From the NCBI RefSeq assembly GCF_008974325.1, contig NZ_BKCG01000002.1, positions 186,001-250,000 on the forward strand: DNA of 64,000 nt. The letters run 5' to 3'. This document shows, piece by piece, positions 17,434 through 26,425 of the stretch. Position numbers and translations under genes: made by a program. The stretch is from Patiriisocius marinus (lineage in GTDB: Bacteria > Bacteroidota > Bacteroidia > Flavobacteriales > Flavobacteriaceae). The notes beneath the pieces were generated by a model. The model was not told the origin of the DNA, searched no databases, and saw only the letters and a program-made list of their open reading frames with translations. Numbering within the stretch: position 1 is the stretch's first letter; each line of letters begins with the position of its first letter.

Positions 17434-18537
17434 TTAATCAAGTAACTCTGCAATTTTAGCTCCTAAAGCAGGACCTCTTAAGTTTTTAGCAACAATAACT
17501 CCATCTTTATCTAAAAGGAAAGTTGCAGGAATTGAACGTACGCCATAAGCTTGTGCAATTGGGTCTTGCCAAAATTTCAAGTTAGAAACGTGATACCAAT
17601 TCATATTATCATCATCAATAGCTTTTTTCCATCGCTCAGCAGCACCTGCTTTGTCTAATGAAACACTAATAATATTTAATCCTTTGTCATGATATTTTTC
17701 ATAAACTTTGACCACATTTGGGTTTTCAACACGACAAGGTCTACACCAAGAGGCCCAGAAATCGATAATAGTATATTCTCCCATAGCATCTTTTAAAGAA
17801 AGATCTTTGCCTTCAGGAGTCTTAGCTGTGAAACTTGGAGCTTTACCGCCAACATCACTATTTTTCATATTTGCAACAGCTTCAGATATTTGTTTAGCCA
17901 TAGCTGTTTCCTTTATTTCAGGTGTAAATGAAGCAACATATTCATTAGCTTGTTTAGCCGAAATTTGTTTGTTATTTAGCATTTCGCTAATCAACATAAC
18001 AGCAAAAATCGAATTTGTATTTTCCTTAATGAAAGACTCTTTGTAATTTTTTTCCTCTTGAGTTATCATTACATTTTCACGTTGTAATGTTGCAGCTAGT
18101 GAGTTATTTTGTTCAGAACGAGCTTTTTGAAACTCTGCGGCTTTAGCAGTTTTTCTAGCTTGAAATTCTAACATATTTTTCACATAACTTCTATACCCTT
18201 CATTTTGAGCATTTCCTGTTACAAATGAAGATTGAATACTATCTTTATACACAGTAACACTTAAATCTTCACTTTGCGGAAAATATATAATACTACTATT
18301 ATTAACCATCATATAATTAAGCGATGGTACGTTGCTTTTTTCATATTTTCCTGAAAACTTCCCACCGTTAATTAAAAGGGTGTCGAGTACTTTAGGCTGG
18401 TTATTTTCAATAGCATAGATAATAACAGGGGAGCCATCAGGCATACCTTCTGCAGTACCACTTAGGGTATATTCATTTGAGTTTGATTGACAAGAAAAGA
18501 GAAGTACACTTAGTACAGCTCCAATAAGATATTTCAT
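17434..18537 (-). CDS. Lipoprotein thiol:disulfide oxidoreductase (DUF4369 + TlpA-like thioredoxin)
   Basis: The 367-residue protein has a lipobox VLLFSC (Cys16), an N-terminal DUF4369 beta domain (residues 22-110), a charged helical middle (115-225) and a C-terminal TlpA/AhpC-like thioredoxin domain. The redox motif is WCRPC (Cys265, Cys268), and the cis-proline is in VRSIPATFLLDKDG. Such proteins act in periplasmic disulfide reduction in Bacteroidota. Transcribed alone. Confidence 0.93.
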   Translation of the reverse strand: MKYLIGAVLSVLLFSCQSNSNEYTLSGTAEGMPDGSPVIIYAIENNQPKVLDTLLINGGKFSGKYEKSNVPSLNYMMVNNSSIIYFPQSEDLSVTVYKDSIQSSFVTGNAQNEGYRSYVKNMLEFQARKTAKAAEFQKARSEQNNSLAATLQRENVMITQEEKNYKESFIKENTNSIFAVMLISEMLNNKQISAKQANEYVASFTPEIKETAMAKQISEAVANMKNSDVGGKAPSFTAKTPEGKDLSLKDAMGEYTIIDFWASWCRPCRVENPNVVKVYEKYHDKGLNIISVSLDKAGAAERWKKAIDDDNMNWYHVSNLKFWQDPIAQAYGVRSIPATFLLDKDGVIVAKNLRGPALGAKIAELLD

Positions 18538-18632
18538 AATAATTTAATTTCTGTCAAATTTAATGGTATTTTTTCTGAAATAATAATAAAACAATTAATT
18601 GTTAAAACCTTTATTCAATGATGTTTGTACTG

Positions 18633-18640
18633 TATTTTTG
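18633..18640 (+). promoter_or_regulatory. -7 box (TATTTTTG) before the GAF gene
   Basis: TATTTTTG matches TAnnTTTG and lies 37 bases before the ATG at 18678. No convincing -33 box. Confidence 0.4.
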
Positions 18641-18677
18641 TTAGCTTTATAGTAATAATAATTTACACGGAATAATC

Positions 18678-21035
18678 ATGGAATCTTTTCCACTTCAAAT
18701 AGAAGTTAGTTTTAAGAAAGTCTTCGATCAATATCGTACAAGACTGGAATCTGACAATCGTTTTGTGAAAGAACGAGCGACTTCAATTTTAGAAATTGCA
18801 GATACTTATCCAGCATTAACTACAGGGATTTCAGATGAAGTTTTATTGGCCTCTTTTCACGAACAAATTGATCTAGTTCTAGAAGATATGTTTTCGTCGA
18901 TTTTAGAGACAAATGAAATTAAAATTGCTACGCTGCCTTATAACGGCCTTATTTTTAAGTCGTCAAAGCGATATGATAATATTATAGAAGCTGCAGGACC
19001 AGGTTTTAAAGCGGAACTAAACCACTTTAATGAAGACGAGTTTTATAAACTTGGATGTATTTTAATTACAAACTTCTATTACGGTTATCAGGCCGATTTT
19101 AGAAGACCAATCTATTATAAAATTCCAGATGCTAATGGAATTATCAGAACCTACAGATTAGTATATAATGCTGATTTTGTAGATATTCAAAAAACAAAAG
19201 AAGCACCAGAATTTACAAATAAAGATTTTGAAGAGTTACTTGATAACTTCGATAACCTAAGTTTATGGAAGGAAAAATTTCCGCCAGAGAGTTATATATT
19301 TAGTGGTTTTGTAATAGCGAACTTATTTGATGCTACCGCAGATACTAACATAGCAGATTTTAAAGCACTTCTTTTAGAAAAGGAAGAGCATAGCGGTATT
19401 CTTGAAGATCGTTTTACTGATATTTTTAAATCATTATTTAATTGTTCTAATCTAAAAATAGGTTTTTCAACTTTTAATGAAGAAGAAGATTCGTTAGAAC
19501 AAATATTGTTTGACAGTGTTAAAAGTTACGTTTTAGAGGGGGCTTCTCATATTAAAAGCAACGAAGCATTATGTCAAACATCATACTATACGCTATTTAA
19601 AAAGAATGAATTTTATACTATTTCTAACGTAAGTAAATATCACAAACTATACCCAGATAATATATTATATAAAAAATTAGCTAAGCAAAAAATTGAAAGT
19701 GCCATATTAGCACCTATTGTTGATAATGGAAAATTAATTGGAATTATGGAGCTTGTATCTCCTACGGTAAATATGCTAAATTCTATTAATGCTAATAAAT
19801 TGAAGGATATTATGCCTTATCTAGAGGTATATATTATTCAATCTAATAATCGTTTGGACAGTGAGTTAGAGCTGATAATACAGGAAGAATGCACTTCAAT
19901 TCATAAAAGTGTTCATTGGAAATTTAAACAAGAAGCTGCACGATATTACAAAGCAGTTTCTAATGGAAACCCAGCTCTTTTTAGAGAAGCCGTTTTTGAT
20001 GATGTGTATCCATTATTTGGACAAATAGATATTAAAGGTTCTTCGGAAGCAAGAAATAATGCTGTTAGAGATGATTTAGAATTACAACTAAACCACGTAT
20101 TACAAATAGTAGATAAGATTAGTATTGTTGAAGAGCTGCCAATTTACGAGCAGTTAAGTTTCAGAATCAATGAATTTTTAGATGATGTTAAATTTAACTT
20201 TCAAGTTGATAGTGAACGTTCCGTTTTAAAATTTCTGAAATCTGAAATAATTCCTCTTTTTAAGCATTTGTCTAAAAAGAACGATGCCTTAAAGCAATTA
20301 ATAACTGATTACAGATCATTAGTTGACAGTGGAACTGGCTTTGTCTACAAACACAGAAAAGATTATGATGATTCAGTCACGCAAATAAACAGGCGTATGG
20401 CATCAGTTCTAGACAAAAAACAAAAGGACGCTCAAAAAATGTATCCACATTACTTTGAACGTTTTAAAACTGATGGAGTAGAGCATAATATGTATATTGG
20501 AGAATCTATTACTAAAAAAAATAGCTTCAATAAAGTTTACCTTTATAATTTGCGATTATGGCAATTGCAAGTGATGTGCGAAATGGAAAATAGTTATTAT
20601 AAACTAAAAGAAAACCTTGAAGTACCACTTGATGTTGCCTCAATGATTTTGGTTTTTAATAGCCCATTATCATTACGTTTTAGAATGGATGAAAAACGTT
20701 TTGATGTTGATGGAACATATAACGCACGTTACGAAGTAATTAAAAAACGAGTAGATAAAGCAAATATTAAAGGAAAAGACGAGCGTATTACCCAAGCCGG
20801 TAAAATCGCTATTATCTATTCTCAAAAAGAAGACGAGAAAGAATACCTTAAGTACATTAAGTTTTTACAGATGAAAAAACACCTCGATACTGAAGTTGAA
20901 ATTTTGGAGCTTGAAGATTTACAAGGTGTAACAGGACTTAAAGCAATTAGAGTAAAAGTGTTATATACTAGGGGTAAAGAACAAACTAAAGAATATTACA
21001 CGTACGAAGATTTAATGGAGCAAATAAAACACTAA
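18678..21035 (+). CDS. GAF-domain protein of unknown role
   Basis: A 785-residue cytoplasmic protein. A GAF-like sensory domain is seen at about 245-395 (SAILAPIVDNGKLIGIMELVSP is the characteristic strand pair). The N-terminal 230 residues and the long, charged, helical C-terminal half (400-785) have no recognisable catalytic motif. It has no kinase, cyclase or HTH domain. Proteins of this architecture are common in Flavobacteriaceae. It is followed by a strong terminator. Confidence 0.8.
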   Translation: MESFPLQIEVSFKKVFDQYRTRLESDNRFVKERATSILEIADTYPALTTGISDEVLLASFHEQIDLVLEDMFSSILETNEIKIATLPYNGLIFKSSKRYDNIIEAAGPGFKAELNHFNEDEFYKLGCILITNFYYGYQADFRRPIYYKIPDANGIIRTYRLVYNADFVDIQKTKEAPEFTNKDFEELLDNFDNLSLWKEKFPPESYIFSGFVIANLFDATADTNIADFKALLLEKEEHSGILEDRFTDIFKSLFNCSNLKIGFSTFNEEEDSLEQILFDSVKSYVLEGASHIKSNEALCQTSYYTLFKKNEFYTISNVSKYHKLYPDNILYKKLAKQKIESAILAPIVDNGKLIGIMELVSPTVNMLNSINANKLKDIMPYLEVYIIQSNNRLDSELELIIQEECTSIHKSVHWKFKQEAARYYKAVSNGNPALFREAVFDDVYPLFGQIDIKGSSEARNNAVRDDLELQLNHVLQIVDKISIVEELPIYEQLSFRINEFLDDVKFNFQVDSERSVLKFLKSEIIPLFKHLSKKNDALKQLITDYRSLVDSGTGFVYKHRKDYDDSVTQINRRMASVLDKKQKDAQKMYPHYFERFKTDGVEHNMYIGESITKKNSFNKVYLYNLRLWQLQVMCEMENSYYKLKENLEVPLDVASMILVFNSPLSLRFRMDEKRFDVDGTYNARYEVIKKRVDKANIKGKDERITQAGKIAIIYSQKEDEKEYLKYIKFLQMKKHLDTEVEILELEDLQGVTGLKAIRVKVLYTRGKEQTKEYYTYEDLMEQIKH

Positions 21036-21057
21036 AACTTTCATTTACATTCTTAAA

Positions 21058-21110
21058 ACCGCGATTAAAATATCTATAATATTGATATTTTAATCGCGGT
21101 TTATTATTTA
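21058..21110 (+). terminator. Terminator of the GAF gene
   Basis: A perfect 17-bp stem (21058-21074 with 21084-21100, nine-base loop) is followed by TTATTATTT, 22 bases after the stop at 21035. Confidence 0.85.
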
Positions 21111-21199
21111 TAATAACTGAAATATTAACGATTTAATGTTATTTGAATACCATAATACTTAGTCTATTCCACATCTAAAAAAGGAGATTCAAATAAAAA

Positions 21200-21234
21200 G
21201 TTACAACTGAAACCCTACATTTGACAGTTCAGTA
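21200..21234 (+). promoter_or_regulatory. Candidate LytTR operator before the TonB receptor gene
   Basis: Half-site TTGACAGTTCAGTA (21221-21234) has a degenerate partner GTTACAACTGAAAC (21200-21213), with ACA in register 21 bp apart. They sit 45 and 66 bp upstream of CAATTTTG (21266-21273), a -7-like box 20 bases before the start at 21294. The same two distances occur at the other two sites near 23477 and 26015. A TACATTTG at 21216-21223 overlaps the site and is an alternative -7 box. Confidence 0.5.
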
Positions 21235-21293
21235 ATTTGTTTTCTAAAATTAGACTTTGTTGAAGCAATTTTGTTTTAACAAACAACCACGTT

Positions 21294-23465
21294 ATGATTT
21301 ACAACAATTCAAAAGTCTCATTAAGTATTTTTTTCATCAGTTTATTCTCGATATTATCACTGTCTGCGCAAACAGTAATATCTGGAAAAGTTTCTGAAAA
21401 AAACGGTACGCCTATAGAAGGAGCTAATGTCTATTTAGATGGTACTTACGACGGTACAGCGACAGATGCTCAAGGAAATTTTAGTTTTGAAACCGAAGAA
21501 AAAGGTCCGCAATTAATTAAAGTTACATTTTTATCTTTTGAGCCCTACACCTTCTTTGGAGATGTGAAAATTTTAAATAATCTAAAAATAAAATTAAGAG
21601 AAGATGTTAACTCTCTAGAAACAGTAGTGTTATCTGCAGGTACTTTAGAAGCTAGTGATAATAGTAAAGTTTCAGTATTAAAACCTCTCGATGTAGTTAC
21701 AACTGCAAGTGCTCTTGGCGACTTTGTAGGAGCTTTACAAACCTTGCCAGGAACAACTACAGTCGCAGAGGATGGAAGACTATTTGTAAGAGGTGGAGAT
21801 GCTAGTGAAACACAAATATTTATTGACGGCATTAGAGTTTTTACACCTTATACACCTACAACTAATAACGCTCCCACAAGAGGACGATACAGTCCGTTTT
21901 TATTTGACGGTATTACTTTTTCTACAGGTGGTTACTCAGCTGAATTTGGACAAGCATTATCATCAGTTTTACTGTTAAATAGTATTGATGAGCCAGCACA
22001 AGAGGCAACTAATATTCAAATTATGAGTGTTGGAGGCGGATTTGGACACACTGAAAAATGGGATAAATCTTCATTAAGTATTAATACATCTTATATTAAT
22101 TTGGCTCCTTATTTAGCATTATTTAATAGTCGAAATGATTTTCAGAAACCATTTCAAACCTTTTCTGGTGAAGCCGTCTATAGACAAAAGTTAAAAAATG
22201 GCCTGTTAAAAGTTTACGGTGCTTTCGACACGTCAAATTTCTCCTTAACTCAAGAGGATATTAATAATCCCGATGGAACGCAATTTAGCTTAAACAATAA
22301 AAATTTCTATGGAAACACTAGTTATAGTGGCGTTTTAACTAACGATTTAAAAATTGATGTTGGAGCAAGTTATACATTAGCAACAACTGAAATAGGTATA
22401 AATAATATAACAGTTGATGATACAGAAAACTCAGCACACTTTAAAATAAAGCTAAAAAACCGATTTAGTAATCGTTTTAAATTAACAGGAGGAGTAGAGC
22501 AATTTATAACTGATTTTGAAGAGCAAGTATCGGGTGATTTTAATCCTCAAGAGTACGGTTACAAAAATAACCTCACAGCAGCTTTTGCTGAGACGGACAT
22601 TATTTTCTCGAGAAATTTTGCCATTAAAACTGGTTTGCGAGTAGAGTATAGCGCTATGTTTAATGATATTACAATTGCCCCAAGACTTTCATTAGCTTAT
22701 AAAACGGGAAAAAATAGTCAGCTTTCCATTGCCTACGGAAATTTTAATCAACAACCCAATGCTGAAATTTTAAAATTTGAACAAAACTTAAGAGCAAGAA
22801 ATACCAGTCATTACATTGCAAATTATCAATACACCGCAAACAACCGAATATTTAGAGCTGAATTATATAGAAAAGATTATACTAATCTAGTAACATACGA
22901 TACGACTACAGCGAGTTCAGAATCAAATTTTACTAATAATGGAGATGGATATGCACAAGGATTAGATGTGTTTTTTCGTGATGATGAGTCAATTAAAAAT
23001 TTAGACTACTGGGTAAGTTATAGCTACTTAGATTCTGAAAGAAAATTTCAGAATTACCCTATTGAAGCAACACCTTCGTTTGCATCAAAACATAATGCTT
23101 CAGTTGTAACTAAATATTGGGTTGAAAAATGGCAAAGCCAGATAGGAGCAAGTTATACGTACGGGAGTGGTCGAAGTTATACCAACCCCAATGAACCAGG
23201 TTTTCTACAAGAACAAACACGAGCTTTTAATAGTTTAAGTTTAAACTGTGCGTATTTAATTACGCCTCAAAAAATAGTATACGCTTCAGTAAACAATGTG
23301 CTTGGGTTCAATAATATAAATGGGTATCAATATGCAAATACGCCAAATGCAAGCGGTCAATTTAATCGTCAGGCATTATTACCAGCGACAGATCAGTTTT
23401 TCTTTGTAGGATTCTTTTGGACAATAAGTGATGATGGTAAGGAAAATCAATTAGACAATCTATAA
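21294..23465 (+). CDS. TonB-dependent receptor with carboxypeptidase-like N-terminal domain
   Basis: This 723-residue outer-membrane receptor has a signal peptide ending near residue 26 (LSLSAQT), a carboxypeptidase-like regulatory domain (GKVSEKNGTPIEGANVYLDG, about 27-110), a plug region containing LQTLPGTTTVAEDGRLFVRGGDASETQIFIDG, and a beta-barrel ending in FFVGFFWTISDD. It is somewhat shorter than classical siderophore receptors. The substrate is unknown. No SusD partner follows. The promoter carries the direct repeat also found before the two LytTR-module operons, so it is probably a target of that regulator. Confidence 0.93.
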   Translation: MIYNNSKVSLSIFFISLFSILSLSAQTVISGKVSEKNGTPIEGANVYLDGTYDGTATDAQGNFSFETEEKGPQLIKVTFLSFEPYTFFGDVKILNNLKIKLREDVNSLETVVLSAGTLEASDNSKVSVLKPLDVVTTASALGDFVGALQTLPGTTTVAEDGRLFVRGGDASETQIFIDGIRVFTPYTPTTNNAPTRGRYSPFLFDGITFSTGGYSAEFGQALSSVLLLNSIDEPAQEATNIQIMSVGGGFGHTEKWDKSSLSINTSYINLAPYLALFNSRNDFQKPFQTFSGEAVYRQKLKNGLLKVYGAFDTSNFSLTQEDINNPDGTQFSLNNKNFYGNTSYSGVLTNDLKIDVGASYTLATTEIGINNITVDDTENSAHFKIKLKNRFSNRFKLTGGVEQFITDFEEQVSGDFNPQEYGYKNNLTAAFAETDIIFSRNFAIKTGLRVEYSAMFNDITIAPRLSLAYKTGKNSQLSIAYGNFNQQPNAEILKFEQNLRARNTSHYIANYQYTANNRIFRAELYRKDYTNLVTYDTTTASSESNFTNNGDGYAQGLDVFFRDDESIKNLDYWVSYSYLDSERKFQNYPIEATPSFASKHNASVVTKYWVEKWQSQIGASYTYGSGRSYTNPNEPGFLQEQTRAFNSLSLNCAYLITPQKIVYASVNNVLGFNNINGYQYANTPNASGQFNRQALLPATDQFFFVGFFWTISDDGKENQLDNL

Positions 23466-23476
23466 ATAAATGTAAT

Positions 23477-23511
23477 TTGACATTTCAGTATCTAAAAACT
23501 ACACTTCGGTA
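23477..23511 (+). promoter_or_regulatory. Candidate LytTR operator before the DUF2141-TPR-kinase operon
   Basis: TTGACATTTCAGTA (23477-23490) and ACTACACTTCGGTA (23498-23511) are direct half-sites (9 of 14 matching) 21 bp apart. They lie 66 and 45 bp before the -7-like CATCTTTG (23543-23550). The second half overlaps a small hairpin AACTAC/GTAGTT, so part of its match could reflect that structure. Confidence 0.55.
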
Positions 23512-23586
23512 GTTATAAGTTTAGGACAAGGTGGTAATGAAGCATCTTTGTATTGTAATTAATATCAACCTTTAAATTCTTTTATA

Positions 23587-24003
23587 ATGCAAACAGTAAT
23601 CACATCTCTCGTTTTATTTTTCACAGGGCTTGTTTTACAAGCACAAGTAAATACAGTGGAAGTAACAATAACAAATTTTGATTCTAATGAAGGGCACGCT
23701 TTAGTCGCAATTTATGATAGCGAAGCAAATTTTCTAAACAAACGCTTATTAGGTGTAGTAGCAACTATAAGTAATAATACTGCGGTTTGCACATTTGCAG
23801 ATCTTCCAGATGGAGTATATGCAGTTTCTGCATTTCATGATGAGGATACGGATGGAAAATTAAATATGATGATGGGTTTTTATCCTACGGAAGATACGGC
23901 AACATCTAATAACGCTCCAGCTAATTTTGGGCCACCAACTTGGGAGGATGCAAAATTTGAAGTTAAAGGCGGAAAAGTAATTTCGCAGAAAATTTCTATG
24001 TAA
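23587..24003 (+). CDS. Secreted DUF2141 protein
   Basis: A 138-residue protein with a signal peptide (cleavage near LVLQAQ, residue 19) and a single DUF2141 domain: VEVTITNFDSNEGHALVAIYDSE, LPDGVYAVSAFHDEDTDGKLN and the closing F-x-P region. DUF2141 proteins are small periplasmic or surface proteins of unknown function. It starts a likely three-gene operon with the TPR-like gene 31 bp downstream and then the sensor kinase, putting a secreted protein under the same control as the kinase. Confidence 0.9.
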   Translation: MQTVITSLVLFFTGLVLQAQVNTVEVTITNFDSNEGHALVAIYDSEANFLNKRLLGVVATISNNTAVCTFADLPDGVYAVSAFHDEDTDGKLNMMMGFYPTEDTATSNNAPANFGPPTWEDAKFEVKGGKVISQKISM

Positions 24004-24034
24004 TTTTAAAGCAATAAGAACTAAAAGCACGAAT

Positions 24035-24661
24035 ATGAAAGCAATAATATATATCACTACAGTATTAATTAGTTTAACGAGTTTTGCGCAGTCGCCTTAT
24101 GAGAAAGGGATGACAAAGGCTTTAGGACTTTGGTCTGAAGGAAATTCAACCGAAGCAGTACAATTATTTGAACGTATAAGTTCAGCAGAACCAGAGGAGT
24201 GGCTTCCTTCTTTTTATGCAGCACAGATATTAACGTATTCAAGTTTTGGAGAAAAGGATAAAGAGAAAGTGACCACTACATTAAATAAAGCTTTAGAATT
24301 AATGAATACGGCTAAAACTAATAGTCCTGAAAAAAATGCAGAGCTTATGGTTTTAGAAGCACAGTATTATACAAGTTGGATATCATTTGACGGTATGACA
24401 TATGGTATGAAATACGCAGGGAAAGTTGGAGAGTTATATCAAAACGCCTTAGCACTTGCACCAGATAACCCTCGTGTAGTTTTAGGTAAAGCTGAATGGG
24501 ATATGGGTTCAGCTGAATATTTTGGCGGAGATGTAAAGTCATATTGTAAGGATGTTGAGCGCGCTATCAAGCTGTTTAGCACCTTTCAACCTGAAAGTGT
24601 ACTTCATCCTAGTGGAGGATTAGAACATGCTCAAGAAGTATTAGCTAGAAGTTGTAACTAA
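24035..24661 (+). CDS. Secreted TPR-like protein
   Basis: The 208-residue protein has a signal peptide (MKAIIYITTVLISLTSFAQ) and helical repeats of TPR type: ALGLWSEGNSTEAVQLFERISSAEPEEWLP and a later repeat ending ALAPDNPRVVLGKAEWDMG. It probably acts in the periplasm in protein contacts. The stop and the next start overlap by one base (TAATG), so translation is coupled to the sensor kinase. Function unknown. Confidence 0.85.
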   Translation: MKAIIYITTVLISLTSFAQSPYEKGMTKALGLWSEGNSTEAVQLFERISSAEPEEWLPSFYAAQILTYSSFGEKDKEKVTTTLNKALELMNTAKTNSPEKNAELMVLEAQYYTSWISFDGMTYGMKYAGKVGELYQNALALAPDNPRVVLGKAEWDMGSAEYFGGDVKSYCKDVERAIKLFSTFQPESVLHPSGGLEHAQEVLARSCN

Positions 24662-25995
24662 TGAATAAAGTATTAAAGGAAATTAGTAAGGGATTCTTTA
24701 TTGGGTTGATGGTATTTATCGTTGTCTCATTAATAGAATATGTCAATGGGTATAATATAGTAACCTCTGGTAAATTTTGGGAGCGTTTCACATTTAATCA
24801 GATATATTCATTAGTTCTTTATTTATCAAATGGGGCATATTTTATGTATTTGCTAAAAACCTTTGAAAGTAAATTGTTCGATTTAAAAAACCTTTCTAAA
24901 GGTATTTTTGGTGGGATTATTATCACGTTAGTTTGTATTGCATTACTGCGTTTTGTAACTGAGGTTGTGTACTTAGGAAAATCGTTTGAGTTGTTTCTTG
25001 AGAATGAAAAAATAGGGTATTATTATATTTCATTTATAATATCGGCAGTTGTTACTTCTATGTTCTATGCGGTTTATTATTATAAATATCGCCAGGAACA
25101 AAAAGTAACCGAACAAAAAATAATTGCTGGTACTGCTTCAGCTAAATTCGATGCTTTAAAAAATCAATTAGATCCGCATTTTCTATTTAATAGCTTAAAT
25201 GTACTCACTAGTTTAATTGAAGAAAATCCTAGAGCTGCAACTAAGTTTACGACATCACTTTCTAAAGTATATCGTTATGTGTTAGAGCAAAAAAATAAAG
25301 ATTTAGTGACCGTTGTTGAGGAGTTAAAATTTGCAAAGCTTTATATGTCATTACTAGAAATGCGCTTTGAAGAAAGTATTGTATTTACAATTCCTGAGAC
25401 GCTAAGTAATCCAGAAGCGAAAGTAGTTCCATTAGCATTACAGCTAGTATTAGAAAATGCCGTGAAGCACAATCAAGTGATGCCTTCTAAAAAATTACAT
25501 ATAACCATTACTGAAAAAAATGGAAATCTTGTAGTTGAAAATAACTTACAACCTAAACAAGTAGTAAAGGATAGTAGTGGAGTAGGTTTACAAAATATCA
25601 AACAACGGTATCAATTACTTACAAATAAACCTGTAGTAATTAAAAAAACGGAAACTCATTTTAGCATAGCAATACCTATGCTATCTAAACTTATTATTAT
25701 GAATTCACAGGATAGTTATATATCAGAAAAAAAATTAGAACTAGCTAAGGAGCGTGTTCAAAAAATTAAAGGATTTTACGTTCATTTTGCAATTTATCTT
25801 TGTTTCATTCCTATATTTTTATGGTTGTATTTTCAATCTAACGCAGATTTTCCTTGGGTAATTTTCCCAATAGGAGGTTGGGGTTTTGGAGTAGCATCAC
25901 ATGCTAGCGAAGTATTTGATTATAACCCATTTTTTAGTAAAGACTGGGAACGACGTAAAATTAGAGAACTAATGGATAAAGATGATGAGCTTTAA
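24661..25995 (+). CDS. LytS/YehU-type sensor histidine kinase fused to a C-terminal 2TM domain
   Basis: The 444-residue protein has four N-terminal membrane segments (about 12-30, 47-66, 82-101, 121-141). A His_kinase (LytS-type) domain follows with DPHFLFNSLN (phospho-acceptor His173), an N-box LVLENAVKHN and a G-box SSGVGLQNIKQRY. From about residue 347 there is a complete 2TM domain (ERVQKIKGFYVHFAIYLC...FSKDWERRKIRELM), homologous to the two separate 2TM genes downstream. The junction contains an internal MNSQD that looks like an old start codon, suggesting fusion of adjacent genes. Partner of the LytTR regulator at 26809. Confidence 0.93.
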   Translation: MNKVLKEISKGFFIGLMVFIVVSLIEYVNGYNIVTSGKFWERFTFNQIYSLVLYLSNGAYFMYLLKTFESKLFDLKNLSKGIFGGIIITLVCIALLRFVTEVVYLGKSFELFLENEKIGYYYISFIISAVVTSMFYAVYYYKYRQEQKVTEQKIIAGTASAKFDALKNQLDPHFLFNSLNVLTSLIEENPRAATKFTTSLSKVYRYVLEQKNKDLVTVVEELKFAKLYMSLLEMRFEESIVFTIPETLSNPEAKVVPLALQLVLENAVKHNQVMPSKKLHITITEKNGNLVVENNLQPKQVVKDSSGVGLQNIKQRYQLLTNKPVVIKKTETHFSIAIPMLSKLIIMNSQDSYISEKKLELAKERVQKIKGFYVHFAIYLCFIPIFLWLYFQSNADFPWVIFPIGGWGFGVASHASEVFDYNPFFSKDWERRKIRELMDKDDEL

Positions 25996-26014
25996 AAATG
26001 AATTAATAATGAAA

Positions 26015-26049
26015 TTGACATTTCAGAATTGAAAATTGACATTTCAGTA
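26015..26049 (+). promoter_or_regulatory. Candidate LytTR operator before the 2TM-2TM-LytTR operon
   Basis: TTGACATTTCAG occurs twice in direct repeat (26015-26026 and 26036-26047), exactly 21 bp apart. The sites are 66 and 45 bp upstream of the -7-like TATTTTTA (26081-26088). The ten-base core GACATTTCAG with an 11-bp spacer closely resembles the GGCATTTCAT-N11-GGCATTTCAT site reported for the E. coli LytTR regulator YpdB (recalled from the literature). This would make the operon autoregulated. Confidence 0.65.
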
Positions 26050-26114
26050 TAAGGCTTTTTAGAAGATGATATAGTGGCAGTATTTTTATACTATAATCAT
26101 TAATCAATTTAATT

Positions 26115-26423
26115 ATGGAATATTTTAACAAAGACGATAAGTATTATAGAGCAAAGGAAAAGCTTCAAGAAATTAAAAAATTCTACATGAGTTTATTGTC
26201 GTATATAATATTCATGATTTTTCTAGCTACAATAAATTATTACACTAATCAATTTCGATATGCTTGGTTTTTATGGGCAGCTTTAGGTTGGGGAATAGGA
26301 TTGTTTTTTCAAGCAGCTAAAGCTTTTGACTGGATAAATTGGTTCAGTAAAGATTGGGAAGCTCGAAAAATAAAAGAGTTTATGGATAATGATAGAGAAG
26401 ATGAATCACAAGTAAATTTTTAA
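26115..26423 (+). CDS. 2TM-domain protein
   Basis: A 102-residue protein with charged N- and C-termini and two membrane segments (about 30-48 and 58-76). The 2TM-domain hallmarks are KEKLQEIKKFYMSLLSYIIF and FSKDWEARKIKEFM. Members often sit beside LytS/LytTR systems in Bacteroidota; function unknown. Two bases separate it from the next 2TM gene. Confidence 0.92.
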   Translation: MEYFNKDDKYYRAKEKLQEIKKFYMSLLSYIIFMIFLATINYYTNQFRYAWFLWAALGWGIGLFFQAAKAFDWINWFSKDWEARKIKEFMDNDREDESQVNF

Positions 26424-26425
26424 TT

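Noticed and set aside
21216-21223. TACATTTG as the -7 box of the TonB receptor gene
   Set aside because: It fits the consensus but overlaps the predicted operator half-site, and the weaker CAATTTTG at 21266 fits the spacing shared by the other two promoters. Kept as an alternative only.
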